A program made the translations under genes and the position numbers. Of a stretch of DNA of 64,000 nt, positions 29,075-37,947 are shown piece after piece. The notes below the pieces were generated by a model. The model saw only the letters and a program-made list of their open reading frames with translations, did not search any database and was not told the DNA's origin. Source of the stretch: Alteromonadaceae bacterium BrNp21-10 (lineage in GTDB: Bacteria > Pseudomonadota > Gammaproteobacteria > Enterobacterales > Alteromonadaceae); assembly GCA_030418115.1 (NCBI GenBank), contig JAUHQD010000014.1, positions 1-64,000 of the forward strand. Reading direction: 5' to 3'. The stretch's first letter is position 1; each line of letters starts with the position of its first letter.

Positions 29075-29478
29075 CCGTTTTTAGTCGCCAAGTTGACGGT
29101 TTTAGCACCGGCTAATTTTGCTTCATCGATAACTTCAATAAGCTGTTGTGCCGACACATTTTTATCGGCTTGCACCACCACAGGACGCTCATCATTACGC
29201 AATAACTGCTCTAGGGTGCCACGTACACCGGCAACACCAATTTGGTTACCATCGAAAAACACTTGTCCGTCATCGGTTATCGCCAATAAAATTACGGTCT
29301 GCTCTAACTGTTGGGCGGTAATGGATTGCGGTTTATCTACCTCTACGCCGGTTTCTCGCACAAATACCGTGGTCACAATAAAGAAAATCAACAGAATAAA
29401 TACCACATCCAGCAACGGTGACATGTCGATGCCGCTTTGCTGGCTCTGCTCAATTTTTTGTTGCAAGCGATTCTGCAT
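29071..29478 (-). CDS. exbD: ExbD (biopolymer transport protein, cluster 1)
   Basis: A 135-residue ExbD/TolR protein. Its single membrane helix carries the proton-path Asp in MSPLLDVVFILLIFFIV. The periplasmic domain (VVVQADKNVSAQQLIEVIDEAK) is typical. It starts one base after exbB and overlaps tonB. Part of the ExbBD-TonB motor that energises outer membrane receptors. Confidence 0.92.
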   Translation of the reverse strand: MQNRLQQKIEQSQQSGIDMSPLLDVVFILLIFFIVTTVFVRETGVEVDKPQSITAQQLEQTVILLAITDDGQVFFDGNQIGVAGVRGTLEQLLRNDERPVVVQADKNVSAQQLIEVIDEAKLAGAKTVNLATKNG

Positions 29479-29479
29479 G

Positions 29480-29869
29480 TCAGCTATTCCGGTCTTGCAA
29501 TGGGTTGCAGTTGTCTAATTGATTACGATAGCCACGCAGTAAATTGTGTAATAACCAAGCAGGTACTGCGCACACTAATCCCATCTGGGTGGTGAGTAAT
29601 GCATCGGATATACCGCCACTAAGTAATGCGCCGCTGGCACCTTGTGTAGCAATACCAGCAAAACAAGCCAGTAAACCAATAATAGTGCCGAGTAACCCCA
29701 ATAATGGCAGTGCACCAATCAGTATTAGAATGAAATCCTCTTGGCTAGCATCGTCAGTATAAACATCCGTTTTAAGTTGTAAGAACTTAACAAACAATTG
29801 CTGATAACAAGCGATGGTCAGTAGCGCAATCGCCCAACACACCCAATTTGCAAGTAACTCGTTGATCAT
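29480..29869 (-). CDS. exbB: ExbB (MotA/TolQ/ExbB proton channel, cluster 1)
   Basis: A short 129-residue ExbB2-type protein with the core motif LPLLGLLGTIIGLLACFAGI and a second helix GLVCAVPAWLLHNLL, so it has the proton-channel part of the family but no large cytoplasmic loop. It overlaps the long ExbB-like gene by 4 bp. It is noticeably shorter than its paralogue at 53897-54418 (173 residues). Confidence 0.88.
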   Translation of the reverse strand: MINELLANWVCWAIALLTIACYQQLFVKFLQLKTDVYTDDASQEDFILILIGALPLLGLLGTIIGLLACFAGIATQGASGALLSGGISDALLTTQMGLVCAVPAWLLHNLLRGYRNQLDNCNPLQDRNS

Positions 29870-31194
29870 GCTGAGGCCCTCTGGGTTGTGTCGGTAACAG
29901 GCGCAGCAATAGGCTGGATATTTTTCGCACTTAATTGGCTAATTTGCAGGGCAAAACTTTCTAATTGTTGATAATAAGATTTAGCTCGTCTAGACAACAA
30001 AGCGTTCAAAATCAGCGCAGGAATAGCCACCACTAAACCTAATTCGGTAGTGATCAGTGCTTGCGCAATACCACCAGAAACCACTTCTGGATCCCCAGAA
30101 CCAAATAAGGTCATCATTTTGAAGGTTTCGATCATGCCACTCACCGTGCCAAGTAGACCTAACAAGGGTGAAATAGACGCCACCACGGCAATCGCGCCAA
30201 GCCAACGTTCCAAGGTAAACTTATTACTTTGCAAGCAATTGAAGAGTAAATCATCACGATGAGACACATTATCTTCGCCATGAGCAATCTGGATTAATGA
30301 CTTTTGCACACCAGTGATACCCGCAACCGCGGCTGCACTCGTCTTTTGCGTGAGTAACTGTTGTAATTTAAGGCTGGAAAGTGCCTGTATTCTAGGCAAA
30401 CGGAATAACTGCCAAGACTTAGCAATGGCGATCACCAAGGCAAATAACGCGAAGAACAAAATCGGCACCGCCCACAAGCCGCCTTTACTCACATGCTCAA
30501 GGGCAGACTCTTGATGTTGCGCCATGGCAATGGCTTTACTGTTACTGGGATCAAAGGTCACGCTACCGTGTGCTGATTGCTTTAACGTTTCTAAGCCTTG
30601 CTGTTGTGCACCATCAAACTCCAGCACGACTTTTAAGCCGTTGGCGGTTTTTTCTAATACGCCAGCGCTGTTATCGTCGACATACCAACTCAATGGCCCA
30701 AGTTGTAGCACACTGACTGGTTGAATAATGCCAGAGGGTAAGATCACCGATTGTGATTGCCACTGAGGGGACAGAGTGCTTTGCACACTTGCAACTAACT
30801 GCAAAATTTCGCTGGCAGCTGCTGCGCTATTTTCTGACAGATGCTGTTGTCGGACGAATCGCGTGAGTAAATTTTGTTGGTAATTGTGCTGCTGACGCCA
30901 ACCATCTAAACGCTTTTCTAATTGGCTCAAACCTAAGGTATTTTCATCTGCCAAGCGACGAGTAACTGCAGTTTTCTCGCGCAGTGCCAGCACTTTATCT
31001 TGCATTGCTCTGAGTTTTTTAGCTAACTGACTCCGCTCATTAGCCACACTTTTTTGCGTGCGCTGCAAGTTCAGCTGTGCGGTTTTGATGTCGGCCAATA
31101 ACGAGGCTTGAATATTCTCTTGGGCTGCAATAGGTGCACTGCCAATAATACCCACCACACCTACCAACAAAATGAAGACTGCCGTTAATTTCAT
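29866..31194 (-). CDS. TtpC-type long ExbB-like protein (cluster 1)
   Basis: A 442-residue MotA/TolQ/ExbB protein with a long exported N-terminal part: signal peptide, coiled coil (about 30-130), then a beta-rich domain. TM segments lie near 240-260, 330-360 and 380-400, with SPLLGLLGTVSGMIETF and GLVVAIPALILNALL. This is the layout of TtpC, a fourth subunit needed by Vibrio TonB2 systems. It overlaps both neighbours by 4 bp. Confidence 0.85.
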   Translation of the reverse strand: MKLTAVFILLVGVVGIIGSAPIAAQENIQASLLADIKTAQLNLQRTQKSVANERSQLAKKLRAMQDKVLALREKTAVTRRLADENTLGLSQLEKRLDGWRQQHNYQQNLLTRFVRQQHLSENSAAAASEILQLVASVQSTLSPQWQSQSVILPSGIIQPVSVLQLGPLSWYVDDNSAGVLEKTANGLKVVLEFDGAQQQGLETLKQSAHGSVTFDPSNSKAIAMAQHQESALEHVSKGGLWAVPILFFALFALVIAIAKSWQLFRLPRIQALSSLKLQQLLTQKTSAAAVAGITGVQKSLIQIAHGEDNVSHRDDLLFNCLQSNKFTLERWLGAIAVVASISPLLGLLGTVSGMIETFKMMTLFGSGDPEVVSGGIAQALITTELGLVVAIPALILNALLSRRAKSYYQQLESFALQISQLSAKNIQPIAAPVTDTTQRASA

Positions 31195-31973
31195 TGACCT
31201 GCTCCATTTCGATTAAGCGGTAATGACAATTGCACAAACTCCGCTTGCTGTTGTTTTTCATAAATGGCGATAGCTTTAGCAATCTGCGCTTTATCCACAT
31301 CCGGCTTAAATTGCCATTGCCAGCCGTTATCAGTAGCAAAACCAACACCGGCATAGGACTGATCCGCACTGGCAAACCATGCCATGGATACGCCCAAATA
31401 AAGTTGTTTAACCATTATTTGCTGGCCTTCTGGGCTTGTAATCGATGCTTCGTTAAGGACGATGCGTTGACTAAATTCCATTAACTTAGATAATTTTGCC
31501 AGCGCCACTTGCAGCTGATTTGAAGTGTCGGCAGTGGCATCAACAGCCATACTTTGCTGTTGCCAACTGCTTAATAATACTGGCGGTAACTGCGCTTCCA
31601 ATACCTGAAGTTGAATCGTTAGCTTATCGAGAAAACTCTCTGTTTGCTGCTGCTCTACTTCCAATGTGGTTTGCTCTGCCAGCAATTTGGCCCGTTGCTG
31701 GTCAACCTCTGAGTTATTGCCCTGACTTTTATTCAACACCGACTGTAACTGCTCATTTTCAGCTGCGAGCAAGTCTAAACGCTGAAGTAATAACGGTTGC
31801 TGTTGCTGCCACTCATCTTGCAACGCCGCTGTTTGACGTTCGATATTAATCCACTGAGTAACCAGTTTTTCGGTTTCATTAGCTGTTTGAGCCTGAGTCG
31901 GACTAATTAACAAACAAAAGAGTAAACCGCCTATTTGAGGAATAACGGAATATTTCTGCAATAACACTATCAC
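31191..31973 (-). CDS. DUF3450 family periplasmic protein (cluster 1)
   Basis: A 260-residue exported coiled-coil protein; DUF3450 is the usual first gene of TonB2-type clusters. GTG 31973 is chosen because AGGA lies 7 nt upstream. ATG 31979 would be only one base from AGGA. The signal peptide ends SPTQAQ; heptad repeats cover about 30-130 and a C-terminal alpha/beta part follows (EASITSPEGQQIMVKQLYLG). A Fur-like site covers its start region. Confidence 0.78.
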   Translation of the reverse strand: MIVLLQKYSVIPQIGGLLFCLLISPTQAQTANETEKLVTQWINIERQTAALQDEWQQQQPLLLQRLDLLAAENEQLQSVLNKSQGNNSEVDQQRAKLLAEQTTLEVEQQQTESFLDKLTIQLQVLEAQLPPVLLSSWQQQSMAVDATADTSNQLQVALAKLSKLMEFSQRIVLNEASITSPEGQQIMVKQLYLGVSMAWFASADQSYAGVGFATDNGWQWQFKPDVDKAQIAKAIAIYEKQQQAEFVQLSLPLNRNGAGQ

Positions 31974-31981
31974 TATCATTT
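31960..31981 (-). promoter_or_regulatory. Fur-like box over the start of TonB cluster 1
   Basis: On the minus strand two GATAGT hexamers in tandem, then G and TTATTG, resemble the 6-6-1-6 Fur pattern GATAAT-GATAAT-C-ATTATC. The site covers the start codon and lies beside the ribosome site, so binding here would overlap the translation start region rather than the promoter core. Confidence 0.45.
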
Positions 31982-32064
31982 CCTGTGCAATGAGCGCTCT
32001 TGGAACAAAGAGCGAATGCCAACCATATCAGGCCGTAAATATCGCACAAACAAAACTGAATTAC

Positions 32065-32085
32065 AAATGATAACTGTTTGCATTT
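32065..32085 (+). promoter_or_regulatory. Fur box upstream of the TonB-dependent receptor
   Basis: The 21-bp palindrome has left arm AAATGATAA and right arm TTTGCATTT and matches 16 of 20 defined positions of the Fur palindrome AAATGATAA-T-N-A-TTATCATTT. A TATAAT at 32096-32101 follows 11 bp later, so the box covers the expected -35 region of the receptor gene. It lies in the 246-bp divergent region between TonB cluster 1 and the receptor. Confidence 0.65.
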
Positions 32086-32219
32086 AGATTATTTTTATAA
32101 TAGCCTTTCAACCACTCAAATACGGGTTCGTTTGGCACAAAGGTGATATGAAAGCGACATAAGTACGCTATCAACTCCCCCACCAAATAACACACAACAC
32201 TTTAATTATGGAGAAAATA

Positions 32220-34388
32220 ATGAGGCATTTCAGCCGTTTAACTAACTTCCAAAAATCCGCTTTAGCATTAGCAGTAACGGCATCTATACCGTCATTTGTT
32301 TATGCCGCTGAAGATGTCAGGGAATTACCCGTTGCCCAAGCTCAGGCACAAACAGAACAAGATTACAAAGTGGATCAATCCACTTCCCATAAAAATCCCC
32401 TTGCGCTCGTTGATACTGCCAAAACCATTAACATCGTGCCGCAATCGGTGATGAAAGATCGCAACGTCGATAACCTTCGTGATGCATTACGCAGTGTGCC
32501 AGGCATTTCAATGGCAGCTGGTGAAGGCGGTGCTCCTCCAGGGGATAGCATGACTATTCGAGGTTTTGATGCCAGTAACGATATTTTTATCGATGGTATT
32601 CGTGATTTGGCCGGTTACAGCCGTGATATGTTTAATACCGAAGCCGTCGAAGTGAGCAAAGGCCCTGGCTCAACCAGTACAGGACGCGGAAGCGCCGGTG
32701 GTAGCATCAACCTACAAACGAAAACGGCTAAATTAGAAGAATTTGCTGATATCACTGCTCGCATAGGTTCAGAAGGTGATTATCGCGCCACCTTAGACTT
32801 CAATACCCAAATCAGCGCAAGCACCGCGCTACGTATTAATGCACTCACTGAAGATGGTGACGTTCCCGGACGTAATGATGTGAATAACGGCAGCAATGCC
32901 ATTGCCGCATCTTTATCCAGCCAATTATCAGCGGAAACCTTATTAACGGTTAATGCAGACATGATTAAACAAGATAATACCCCCGATTATGGTATTCCTT
33001 GGGTGAGTGCCAGCGTTACCGAAGGGCCATTAGCGGATTACGCAGGCACCGCGCCACCCGCTGATTTTGATAACTTCTATGGAAACTTACACCGTGACTT
33101 TGAAGATGTGGACGCAAAATCCGTCACTGTAAAAGTGGAACATCAACTGAGTGAATCGACTAAACTTCGAGCCCAAGCGAGAAGCGCATCGGTTGACCGT
33201 TTAAATCTCGTTACCGCACCGCGCTTTATCGATGTCAGTAGCTCGACGGATATTCGTATGAGTGATGAAAAAACCCGTGATACCAGCAACAGTATCAACA
33301 TCGTTCAGCTTGATCTTGAAGGCACCTATCAAACTGGCTCAGTAATCCACAATGTGGTTGCTGGTGTCGAAATTTCTCAGGAAAAATTTGAGCGTTGGGG
33401 TTATGTAGCCTTAGTCCCTGATAACCTCAATGATGAGCCAGGTTTAAATGATTTGTATAATCCAGATCCCTATATGGATTTCACTGGCGAATATGGCCGT
33501 GACGGCAGTATGACCTACGCCGACGGTGATACTAAAGCGGTTTTTGTACTGGATAATATTCAACTCAATAGCCAATGGATAGTGGGATTAGGACTACGTT
33601 GGGATGACTTTGAAACCCAATATCATAACGATGACGAAGACTTATCCTCCTTCGTAGAAATATCTAGCAGTGATATCAGTTGGAACGCCAGCGTCAATTA
33701 TAAACCTGCAGAAAATGGCAGTATTTATCTTGCTCATGGTACCTCCTTTACCCCAGCTTCCACTAATCTTACTGGTGGTTCGGGTGGCAATCAAAGTACT
33801 TTAGATCCAGAGAAAAATGAAAGCCTTGAGTTAGGTACTAAGTGGGAATTACTCAACAAAATGCTATTGGTTAACGCTGCTATTTTTCGCACGGTTAAAA
33901 CCGATGGCCAATACAGAGATCCAGACGACCGCAACCTTTATCACTTTGATGGTGAAGAAAAAGTCACTGGTTGGGAACTAGGTGCAACCGGACGTTTATC
34001 TGAAGCGCTATCAATTACCGCTGGTTATACCTATCAAGACAGCGAAATTGTTGCAGGTGCCGAAAACACCATTGGCTTCGCCTTTGCCAGAGCGCCTAAA
34101 CATTCCGCTAGCTTATGGGGCCGTTATGACTTCAACAAAGAATTGTCTGCTGGTTTAGGTTTGGAATATGTGGGTGAACGTTACAACGGTAATAGTGACA
34201 CCCGCCGTTACGCAGATTCTTACACTATTTTCGACATGATGGTGACTTATCAGGCCACAGAAAAGTTAGCCCTTCGCGTGAATGGTAGCAACCTTACCGA
34301 TGAAGATTACATTGACCAACTCGGTGGTGGACACTTTATTCCGGGTGTAGGCCGTCATTTATCTCTAAGTGCTAACTACAGTTTCTAA
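32220..34388 (+). CDS. TonB-dependent catecholate-type siderophore receptor (Fiu/PiuA-like)
   Basis: A 722-residue outer-membrane receptor. ATG 32220 is favoured over 32208 because GGAG lies 7 nt before it. Signal peptide, then the plug (DTAKTINIVPQSVMKDRNVDNLRDAL, DSMTIRGFDASNDIFIDGIR), then a 22-strand barrel ending in the aromatic SLSANYSF. No classical TonB box is obvious near the mature N-terminus. The plug and the neighbouring piuC place it with Fiu/PiuA receptors for monomeric or catechol ferric siderophores. A Fur box precedes it. Confidence 0.9.
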   Translation: MRHFSRLTNFQKSALALAVTASIPSFVYAAEDVRELPVAQAQAQTEQDYKVDQSTSHKNPLALVDTAKTINIVPQSVMKDRNVDNLRDALRSVPGISMAAGEGGAPPGDSMTIRGFDASNDIFIDGIRDLAGYSRDMFNTEAVEVSKGPGSTSTGRGSAGGSINLQTKTAKLEEFADITARIGSEGDYRATLDFNTQISASTALRINALTEDGDVPGRNDVNNGSNAIAASLSSQLSAETLLTVNADMIKQDNTPDYGIPWVSASVTEGPLADYAGTAPPADFDNFYGNLHRDFEDVDAKSVTVKVEHQLSESTKLRAQARSASVDRLNLVTAPRFIDVSSSTDIRMSDEKTRDTSNSINIVQLDLEGTYQTGSVIHNVVAGVEISQEKFERWGYVALVPDNLNDEPGLNDLYNPDPYMDFTGEYGRDGSMTYADGDTKAVFVLDNIQLNSQWIVGLGLRWDDFETQYHNDDEDLSSFVEISSSDISWNASVNYKPAENGSIYLAHGTSFTPASTNLTGGSGGNQSTLDPEKNESLELGTKWELLNKMLLVNAAIFRTVKTDGQYRDPDDRNLYHFDGEEKVTGWELGATGRLSEALSITAGYTYQDSEIVAGAENTIGFAFARAPKHSASLWGRYDFNKELSAGLGLEYVGERYNGNSDTRRYADSYTIFDMMVTYQATEKLALRVNGSNLTDEDYIDQLGGGHFIPGVGRHLSLSANYSF

Positions 34389-34417
34389 ATCGTTACTGTT
34401 TTAACATTGAGTCATAT

Positions 34418-34441
34418 TGCCTCACACCACGGTGTGAGGCA
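34418..34441 (+). terminator. Hairpin between the receptor gene and piuC
   Basis: TGCCTCACACC (34418-34428) and its exact complement (34431-34441) are separated by 2 bp, giving a stem of about 9 bp once a loop is allowed, followed by TATTTGTTT. The weak T-run suggests partial termination, which would lower piuC expression relative to the receptor. Confidence 0.6.
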
Positions 34442-34474
34442 TATTTGTTTCATCAAACCGAAAAGATAAAAATT

Positions 34475-35155
34475 ATGCTGTTAAAAATTCCAGAAATACT
34501 CAATCAGGATCAAATAGCGCAAGCCAAGGATCTACTGCTAAAAGCAGACTGGATGGACGGTAATATTACTGCTGGTTATCAATCATCGCAAACTAAAAAC
34601 AATCTGCAACTACCAGACAATAGTGAAGCCGGGCGGCTACTGGGCGATATGATTTTACAAGCATTGGCTCAGTCCAATTTATTTATGTCTGCGGCACTAC
34701 CCTTAAAAATATTTCCCCCCTTGTTTAACTGTTATCAAGGCGGGCAAGCCTTTGGAACACACATCGATAACGCCATTCGCCAAGTACCGGGCACGCCAGT
34801 AAAAGTGCGCACGGATATTTCCATGACGTTATTTATTTCCGAACCGGATGAATATGAAGGTGGCGAACTGATTATGGAAGATACTTATGGTTCCCATAAG
34901 GTAAAACTACCTGCTGGTGATTTAGTGATCTATCCCTCTACCAGTTTGCACAGAGTGACTCCGGTAACCAAAGGCCGGCGCATGGCTTCGTTTTTCTGGT
35001 TGCAAAGCATGGTTGCCAGTGATGAAAAGCGTGCATTATTGTTTGATATGGATATGGCGATTCAGGCCCTTAGGGAAAAAGTACAAGATAGCCCAGAAAT
35101 TGTGCAATTGACTGGGGTTTACCACAATCTATTGCGCCAATGGGCACAAACCTGA
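34475..35155 (+). CDS. piuC: Fe(II)/2-oxoglutarate dioxygenase PiuC/YbiX
   Basis: A 226-residue PKHD-type hydroxylase, matching E. coli YbiX (225). The start at ATG 34475 gives the homologous MLLKIPEIL. The Fe ligands are H96 and D98 (FGTHIDNA) and H159 (SLHRVTP), with Arg in RMASFFW for 2-oxoglutarate. The family is found beside Fiu/PiuA receptors and is Fur-controlled in other bacteria. Its exact substrate is unknown; processing of imported catechol siderophores is a common guess. No strong ribosome site is seen. Confidence 0.92.
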   Translation: MLLKIPEILNQDQIAQAKDLLLKADWMDGNITAGYQSSQTKNNLQLPDNSEAGRLLGDMILQALAQSNLFMSAALPLKIFPPLFNCYQGGQAFGTHIDNAIRQVPGTPVKVRTDISMTLFISEPDEYEGGELIMEDTYGSHKVKLPAGDLVIYPSTSLHRVTPVTKGRRMASFFWLQSMVASDEKRALLFDMDMAIQALREKVQDSPEIVQLTGVYHNLLRQWAQT

Positions 35156-35203
35156 AGCCCGTAATTTACTAATTAAGCCGCGAAAACATGGCCTTCCCCA
35201 AGC

Positions 35204-36073
35204 CTATTTGGCAGAGTTAAGATACAAACCACGAATAGATAAACCGGTTTCCTTAAAAAATTCAGGTTGGTCTGGATCAAAAGCATCCAACTGGTAATGG
35301 CGTAAGGTTTTACCATTGGCCGTTTCTGGATTAATTCTGACCCCAGTAATTTTCTTGGCTTTTAATTCTGCCCATTCAATAGGTGTACGCTGATAGTGTT
35401 GCTCACGGTACAAAGTGAGTTTACGGGCATCAATACGCAGGTGTAACCATTGATCAAAATACTGAGTTGGCAAGTTCAAAATGCTACCTGCCGCAAAACT
35501 AATGCCGTCATCTTGTAAGCTAAATAAGGTCAATTCAACGTTAATCTGGCCTCTATCCCATTGCTGAATTTGCCCGTCGCTAAGCCATGGCCCAAAGTGG
35601 GTGATCAGTTCTTTAGGTGATAATAAATGACTATCACTAGCATTAAAGCGCACTAACATATCGATGTAAGGAAAATCTTCAAAAGTGGCATTTTCGCTAT
35701 TAACTAGGGGTTCAATACCATTGGCATGTTGTTGGCTCCAATCACGATAACGCTTAACCAGCACCGCTTGATAATGGCGTTGCCCCTCACATTCGGCAGA
35801 ACTATGAATATTCTGTGGAGTTATTTGATAATAATCGGCAGCGTGTTGTAGTGGTTTATATAACGGCATATTAGGTTGGATATGACTCCATCCCTGCATA
35901 CGGTTTTGCTGCTGATTAAATAATGCCAATGAACTGTCATGGCTTTTAAGTACATAGCAAGGTTCAACCACTTCCAGCGATAATCCTTGTTGCAGCGACA
36001 CCGCTAACAACGGCATTGAAATTGTGCCTAACGTCAGGCTAAGCATTAATTGTCTATACCACTTAAACTTCAT
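35204..36073 (-). CDS. Exported protein of unknown function
   Basis: A 289-residue protein with a signal peptide (MKFKWYRQLMLSLTLG, hydrophobic, cleavage near LLAVS). Two Cys (EPCYVL and SAECEG) could pair. The second half (LHLRIDARKLTLYRE, ITGVRINPETANGKT, then HYQLDAFDPDQPEFF) alternates polar and hydrophobic residues and reads like a beta-sandwich, possibly a carbohydrate- or lectin-like fold. I do not recognise the family. Its stop faces the end of piuC and it is transcribed away from the rhomboid gene; nothing links it to iron beyond position. Confidence 0.7.
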   Translation of the reverse strand: MKFKWYRQLMLSLTLGTISMPLLAVSLQQGLSLEVVEPCYVLKSHDSSLALFNQQQNRMQGWSHIQPNMPLYKPLQHAADYYQITPQNIHSSAECEGQRHYQAVLVKRYRDWSQQHANGIEPLVNSENATFEDFPYIDMLVRFNASDSHLLSPKELITHFGPWLSDGQIQQWDRGQINVELTLFSLQDDGISFAAGSILNLPTQYFDQWLHLRIDARKLTLYREQHYQRTPIEWAELKAKKITGVRINPETANGKTLRHYQLDAFDPDQPEFFKETGLSIRGLYLNSAK

Positions 36074-36191
36074 TCTACTCCCACCAATCCCTACTCATTT
36101 TAAATGCCCGACGTAATTTGTCACATTTAGATGATGCATTGAAACATTATTTACGCCATATTGCTCATTAACTCAAGCACAACCCAATCCG

Positions 36192-36773
36192 GTGAGCATG
36201 CCCATAAACAATCCAATGTCTTTGAAACAGCAAATTAAAATCGTTATTAGTATGATGCTTGTCATCAGCATTATTGAACTCCTTAATCTACTCAGTGGTC
36301 GCTGGCTGAACCAGTTTGGCCTATTACCACGAAATGTGTCACATCTAAGCGGTATTGTTATTTCACCATTACTGCATGCTAACTTTTGGCATTTTTTATC
36401 GAATATCGTTCCCTTTGGGGTGTTTAGTTTTTTAATGCTGCAATACGGCACTAAAAAGTTTGTATTAGTTAGTTTGTGGATTGTATTAGTGTCGGGTATT
36501 GCGGTGTGGTTTTTCGGCAGAAGTGCTGTGCATGTAGGAGCGAGTGGATTACTTTATGGCTATTTCGGATTCTTAATTTTAGCGGGATTTATCACTAAAC
36601 AAATTAAACTCATCGCCATTTCCATTTTTATCGCGGTAATTTACGGTGGTTTGATTATTGGTGTACTACCCAGCTTACGTACCTATGTTTCTTGGGAGTT
36701 TCATCTATTTGGTTTTATTGCAGGAATAGTGGCGGCTAAGTTTTGGGCTAGCTCATCGCCAAAAACAGAATAA
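36192..36773 (+). CDS. Rhomboid family intramembrane protease
   Basis: A 193-residue membrane protein with six hydrophobic helices. HVGASGLLYGYFGF contains the GxSG motif with the nucleophilic Ser. The catalytic His is in FHLFGFIAGI, and HANFWHFLSN matches the conserved HxxxxHxxxN stretch of helix 2. The start is unclear (GTG 36192, ATG 36198 or 36216; none has a good ribosome site). The substrate cannot be inferred. Confidence 0.85.
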   Translation: MSMPINNPMSLKQQIKIVISMMLVISIIELLNLLSGRWLNQFGLLPRNVSHLSGIVISPLLHANFWHFLSNIVPFGVFSFLMLQYGTKKFVLVSLWIVLVSGIAVWFFGRSAVHVGASGLLYGYFGFLILAGFITKQIKLIAISIFIAVIYGGLIIGVLPSLRTYVSWEFHLFGFIAGIVAAKFWASSSPKTE

Positions 36774-36780
36774 GTCTAGT

Positions 36781-37731
36781 TTAAGGCTTACTTTCCAAAA
36801 GCTGCGCCATACGTTGTAACACAACTTCAACCAATAAGTCTGGCTGAAATTTAGAAATGAAACGATCACAACCCACCTTTTCCACCATGGCATCATTGAA
36901 ACTACCGCTCAGTGACGTATTCAAAGCAATGAATAAGTCACTCATACGCGGATCACTACGCACTTCCGAGGTTAAACTATAGCCATCCATTTCCGGCATT
37001 TCAGCATCGGTGAACATCATCAAGATCTCATCCGTGACTTTTTTGCCTTCATCAGCCCAGCGTTTTAAGCGTTTAAGTGCCCGTAAACCATCTTGCTCTT
37101 CAATAATAACCAACCCAAGCTGCTCTAATGTCGCCCTTATTTGTGCCCGTGCAGTATTCGAGTCGTCGACAATCAACACCTTTTGGCCTTTTAATTGCGG
37201 GGTAATATCTTGATCAAGTAACTCTTTGGAAATTTCAATATCGTAAGAAATAATCTCAGCCAGTACTTTCTCCACATCAATAATTTCAACTAAGGTATTC
37301 TTGTCTTCAATATCCGCCTGAGTTATTGCAGTTAAATAAGCGGCTTTACCTACATTAGAGGGCGGTGGTTGAATCTGCGCCCATGAGGTATTGACGATGT
37401 TCAGTACACTACCAATTAAAAACCCCTGCACCGTACGATTGTATTCGGTAATGATCACATTCGAACTTTCAGAGGGATCTTTGCGGGTCATTTTAATTGC
37501 AGAACGTAAATCAATGATGGGAATAGATGAACCACGATAATTGGTCACGCCACATATATGCGGATGGGATCCAGGCATGCTGCTGAGCTTAGGTAAGGTG
37601 ATGACCTCTTTGACTTTAAACACGTTAATAGCAAACACTTGCTGCGAGTTTAATCGAAACAACAGTAGCTCTAAGCGATTCTCACCAACGAGTTTAGTAC
37701 GCTGATCAACAGCGGCTAGAATTCCTGACAT
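36781..37731 (-). CDS. cheV: Chemotaxis coupling protein CheV
   Basis: A 316-residue protein with an N-terminal CheW-like domain (LLFRLNSQQVFAINVFKVKEV, HPHICGVTNYRGSSIPIIDL) and a C-terminal receiver domain (VLIVDDSNTARAQIRATL). The phospho-acceptor Asp is expected in MMFTDAEMPEMDGYSL and the conserved Lys in FISKFQP. CheV couples receptors to CheA and is thought to help adaptation. It stands alone here, away from the main chemotaxis genes. Confidence 0.93.
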   Translation of the reverse strand: MSGILAAVDQRTKLVGENRLELLLFRLNSQQVFAINVFKVKEVITLPKLSSMPGSHPHICGVTNYRGSSIPIIDLRSAIKMTRKDPSESSNVIITEYNRTVQGFLIGSVLNIVNTSWAQIQPPPSNVGKAAYLTAITQADIEDKNTLVEIIDVEKVLAEIISYDIEISKELLDQDITPQLKGQKVLIVDDSNTARAQIRATLEQLGLVIIEEQDGLRALKRLKRWADEGKKVTDEILMMFTDAEMPEMDGYSLTSEVRSDPRMSDLFIALNTSLSGSFNDAMVEKVGCDRFISKFQPDLLVEVVLQRMAQLLESKP

Positions 37732-37947
37732 GCTTAATCCAATTCCTAAGCAAATAATTTAAGAATAGCTACAATCCGACGACTTTAAATTTGCTTTGCC
37801 CACAAAGGATTAACCAGCTAGTCACTATAATGATCGAGTATCCCCTGTTATAAATAAAAAATATAGTTAATTTACTTATATTTCAGTTTGTTAACCGATA
37901 CTGATACAATTCATATAGTTTATGATTTTTTAAATAGTATTTGTTTA

